A stretch of 48,332 nt of DNA, taken from the NCBI GenBank assembly GCA_021772015.1, contig JAETNS010000018.1, forward strand, positions 1-48,332, in the 5' to 3' direction. Under the pieces are notes generated by a model that ran no database searches, was not told the DNA's origin, and worked only from the letters and a program-made list of their open reading frames with translations. This DNA is from Prevotellaceae bacterium. GTDB lineage: Bacteria > Bacteroidota > Bacteroidia > Bacteroidales > Muribaculaceae. Below are positions 45,997-48,332 of the stretch, piece after piece (position 1 is the stretch's first letter; each line of letters opens with the position of its first letter). The translations under genes and the position numbers were made by a program.

Positions 45997-46028
45997 TTTG
46001 GTTGACTGAAAGATAAATCGTAATTTTG
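45997..46028 (+). promoter_or_regulatory. Predicted promoter of the choice-of-anchor protein gene
   Basis: TTTG at 45997-46000, a 20-base spacer, TAATTTTG at 46021-46028. A perfect match to the Bacteroidetes consensus, about 100 bases before the ATG at 46129. Confidence 0.75.
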
Positions 46029-46128
46029 TGGGGTATGGGATGCTTGTAGCCTCGGTTGGCGTAAGATGCATTGAAATAATTAGACCATAAAATAAATAGG
46101 CCAGTTACTTAACAGTCACATTTTTTAT

Positions 46129-48210
46129 ATGAGAAAAATCTTTACCTTGTTTTTGACGTTGCCGATGATGGCAGTGGCTGCCCCGCAGGAGATTACCCTC
46201 TACGGCCAGCTATACACCGGCTCGGATGACAATTCGATCTATTCTTTTTCTTCGGGAGACAACTCCGCGATGGAAAAGGTGGCGGAAATCGGCGCGGTGC
46301 CCAATTGCGGATCGGTCAAGACTGATGACCGTTTCTATTGTTTCTCCAAGGAGGCGGGGGACTACGGCGCGGAATACCGGGTGTATGTGTATGACACCAC
46401 AGACAACTACACACTCGTGACCTCGATCGGCAGCGCGTATTCGATCGCCAAGGAGGGACAGGTGCTGGCTTATGACCCAGTGTCAAAGAAGATCTACTCT
46501 GTTTTCAATGAAAGCAGCTATTACGGCTCGGAGTATTATCTCGGAGAGGTGGATCTCTCAAACCGTACGATGAAGAAGATCGGAAGCAGCCTGTATTTCG
46601 GTTATGGTAACACCTCTATCCTGGCTATGGCTTTCAACGGCCGGGGAGAGCTGTATGCCATTGCCTCCAATGCCTATCTTTACAAGATCGATATCGCCAA
46701 TGCCGACCTGACAAGAGTGGGACATACCGGGGTTTATCCCGAGTATGAGCAGTCCATGGCTTTCTCGCCTGACTATTCTGCTATCTATTGGGCGGCATGC
46801 AATGATGACACCAACGCCCTCTACAAGGTCGATCCTAACGATGGCTCTGCTGTGAAAGTGAAGGACTTCGCAAACGGTGAGGAGTTTGTCTCCCTGTGGG
46901 CCGGCGACATCGAGGCCGCCGATGAAGCTCCCGCCGCTCCGGTTGATCTGAAAGCCGAATTCCTTAACGGGTCGCTCAGCGGGGTGATTTCTTTTACCGC
47001 TCCGACTCTTTCTCATGGAGGTGAGCCGCTTCTGTCAGAAGAGGAAATCTCCTTTGAGGTCACTTCCGATGGGGAGACTCTAGCCACGGGTGTGACCTAT
47101 CCCGGCAACAATGTCGAATCTCCTGTCACTCTTGCCAAAGGCGGATATTATGAATTCAAGGTCACTATGTCGAATGTCCACGGCACGGGAGAGAACGCCT
47201 CGCTACCGGCGATATATGTCGGTCCTGACGCTCCCCGTTATGTCGAGAACCTCTCCTTGTCGCGTGGCGACAGCGAAGGTGAGTTCATTGTGAGCTGGGA
47301 CGCTCCCACCGCCGGCGCGCATGGCGGCTATGTAGATCTGACGATGGTCAAATACCGTGTAAGACGTTTGCCCGATTTCGATGTCATATCGGAAGACGCG
47401 GTATCTCCTTTCCATGACACATTCCTGTCGGATGAGCCTGTGAAATGCAGCTACGAGGTGATGCCTTATGTCGATGAGGAGATTTCCGGTCTCCCCTTGA
47501 CCACCCCCTCCATCATGACAGGCGCTCCTTTCGAGGTACCTTATGAGGAGACTTTCGAGACCCCGTCAGCAGCCCAGCTCTGGACGGTGGTTGACGTGAA
47601 TGATGACGGCCATACCTGGGAATATATGTGGGATTTCGGCTATTTCCGCATGTATGACAACAATAATCCCAAGGATGACTGGCTGATCTCCCCCTATGTC
47701 CGCCTTGATCAGGGCTACCGGTACCGCCTGTCGTTCAAGGTCAGGACTATCGCCACCGAGGAGCTTGAGGTCAGGATGGGACTCGGCCTGACCCCGGAGG
47801 ATATGACCGTCACCATCCATGAGCTTGAGACCATACCCGACACCGACTATTCGTGGCTATCGCGTGAATGTCTGTTTGACGCTCCCGCCGACGGCATGTA
47901 CCACTTCGGATTCCATTGCGCGACGGCCAATCCCGAGGAGGCTCTATGCGCCTATGTCGATGATGTCAAAGTTGAGAAAGTCGGTCAGTCGGCTGTCGAA
48001 GAGGTCTCTTCCTTTGCGGAGAATGCTCCCATCGCGGTTGTTGACGGAGTCCTCACAGCTCTCGTCTCGACAGAGATTGAGATCTTCAGCCCCGATGGGC
48101 GTGTCTTGCGCCGCGCGTCTCTCTCCGCCGGTGAATCGCTGACATTGCTCCCGGGTCTCCAGATCGTCGTAGCCGACGGTCGGAGCGTGGCCAAGGTTAT
48201 GGTAAAGTGA
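46129..48210 (+). CDS. Secreted protein with beta-propeller-like, FnIII and choice-of-anchor J domains
   Basis: A 693-residue secreted protein. A signal peptide (MRKIFTLFLTLPMMAVAAP) is followed by repeats of beta-propeller-like blades (about 20-265, for example YAIASNAYLYKIDIANADLT). Fibronectin-III-like regions follow (about 265-470). Residues of about 470-620 (VPYEETFETPSAAQLWTVVD, PKDDWLISPYVRLDQGYRYR) match the choice-of-anchor J/cleaved adhesin domain of gingipains. The end (IEIFSPDGRVLRRASLSAGE) is a T9SS type A-like tail, so it is likely exported and processed by PorU. The ligand is unknown. Confidence 0.82.
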   Translation: MRKIFTLFLTLPMMAVAAPQEITLYGQLYTGSDDNSIYSFSSGDNSAMEKVAEIGAVPNCGSVKTDDRFYCFSKEAGDYGAEYRVYVYDTTDNYTLVTSIGSAYSIAKEGQVLAYDPVSKKIYSVFNESSYYGSEYYLGEVDLSNRTMKKIGSSLYFGYGNTSILAMAFNGRGELYAIASNAYLYKIDIANADLTRVGHTGVYPEYEQSMAFSPDYSAIYWAACNDDTNALYKVDPNDGSAVKVKDFANGEEFVSLWAGDIEAADEAPAAPVDLKAEFLNGSLSGVISFTAPTLSHGGEPLLSEEEISFEVTSDGETLATGVTYPGNNVESPVTLAKGGYYEFKVTMSNVHGTGENASLPAIYVGPDAPRYVENLSLSRGDSEGEFIVSWDAPTAGAHGGYVDLTMVKYRVRRLPDFDVISEDAVSPFHDTFLSDEPVKCSYEVMPYVDEEISGLPLTTPSIMTGAPFEVPYEETFETPSAAQLWTVVDVNDDGHTWEYMWDFGYFRMYDNNNPKDDWLISPYVRLDQGYRYRLSFKVRTIATEELEVRMGLGLTPEDMTVTIHELETIPDTDYSWLSRECLFDAPADGMYHFGFHCATANPEEALCAYVDDVKVEKVGQSAVEEVSSFAENAPIAVVDGVLTALVSTEIEIFSPDGRVLRRASLSAGESLTLLPGLQIVVADGRSVAKVMVK

Positions 48211-48332
48211 CGATACTATGGGCATGAAAACGAAGCGTACAACAGTATGAAGAGCGTTTGAATGCGTAAACCTTTGATAATTCGGTAAGTAGGTGATGAC
48301 AGTAGGGTAGAGGGGTGGAAAACGAAACGCAC
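48211..48332. other. Window end, no gene seen
   Basis: The last 122 bases follow the stop of the secreted protein. They hold no clear terminator and no recognisable start of another gene. Confidence 0.4.

Overview
The window looks like a chromosomal segment of a Bacteroidales bacterium, most likely a gut member of the Muribaculaceae or a close relative. The signs are a moderately high GC content, a type IX secretion (T9SS) sortase with several secreted proteins carrying C-terminal sorting-like tails, BspA-type leucine-rich-repeat and C10-peptidase proteins, the highly conserved small DUF2795 protein, carboxyspermidine-type polyamine synthesis, and Bacteroidetes-type promoters (-33 TTTG/TTG, 19-21 bp, -7 TAnnTTTG). 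I saw no rRNA, tRNA, CRISPR array, transposase or phage structural gene.

Layout. 1-3.7 kb: the T9SS sortase porU (minus), ending at a perfect 25-bp stem terminator. 3.9-6.4 kb: a CaCA cation antiporter convergent with a beta-helix lipoprotein. 6.4-12.2 kb (minus): rel/spoT, mtnN, an AlbA_2-domain protein and uvrC. 12.2-17.3 kb (plus): upp, carboxynorspermidine dehydrogenase and deoC, then a tightly packed set of GYF_2/CD225 protein, DUF2752 protein, LOG-like protein and cobalamin adenosyltransferase. 17.5-18.5 kb: DUF2795 and DUF488 proteins in a more AT-rich stretch. 18.9-25.0 kb: a 2012-residue C10 peptidase/LRR protein. 25.1-29.6 kb: a COG0523 metallochaperone and proC-proB-proA. 29.7-34.5 kb (minus): a second, AT-rich C10/LRR protein, an orphan RhuM protein bracketed by a repeated terminator/promoter element, and a GH26 mannanase-like enzyme. 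34.6-41.5 kb: a YczE-like membrane protein (plus), then minus-strand genes for an outer-membrane barrel, queG, a polysaccharide deacetylase and a DUF2723 glycosyltransferase-like protein. 41.7-48.2 kb: two large secreted T9SS-type proteins flanking a membrane TPR/LuxR regulator.

How the genes fit together. Two themes stand out. One is central metabolism and stress: ppGpp, uracil salvage, deoxyribose-phosphate breakdown, proline and polyamine synthesis, queuosine, DNA repair. The other is the cell envelope and secretion: PorU and probable T9SS cargo (two C10/LRR proteins, GH26, two unknown secreted proteins). The most unusual observations are: (1) a dispersed hairpin family at gene ends whose mismatches become G.U pairs only on the minus-strand RNA; (2) the duplicated terminator-plus-promoter element around rhuM; (3) an AT-rich C10 peptidase with no propeptide and a changed Asn-Trp motif; (4) Arg-rich linkers at two junctions of the giant C10 protein; (5) nested divergent -7 boxes between rel and upp. 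No complete, clearly new multi-gene system could be demonstrated from sequence alone.
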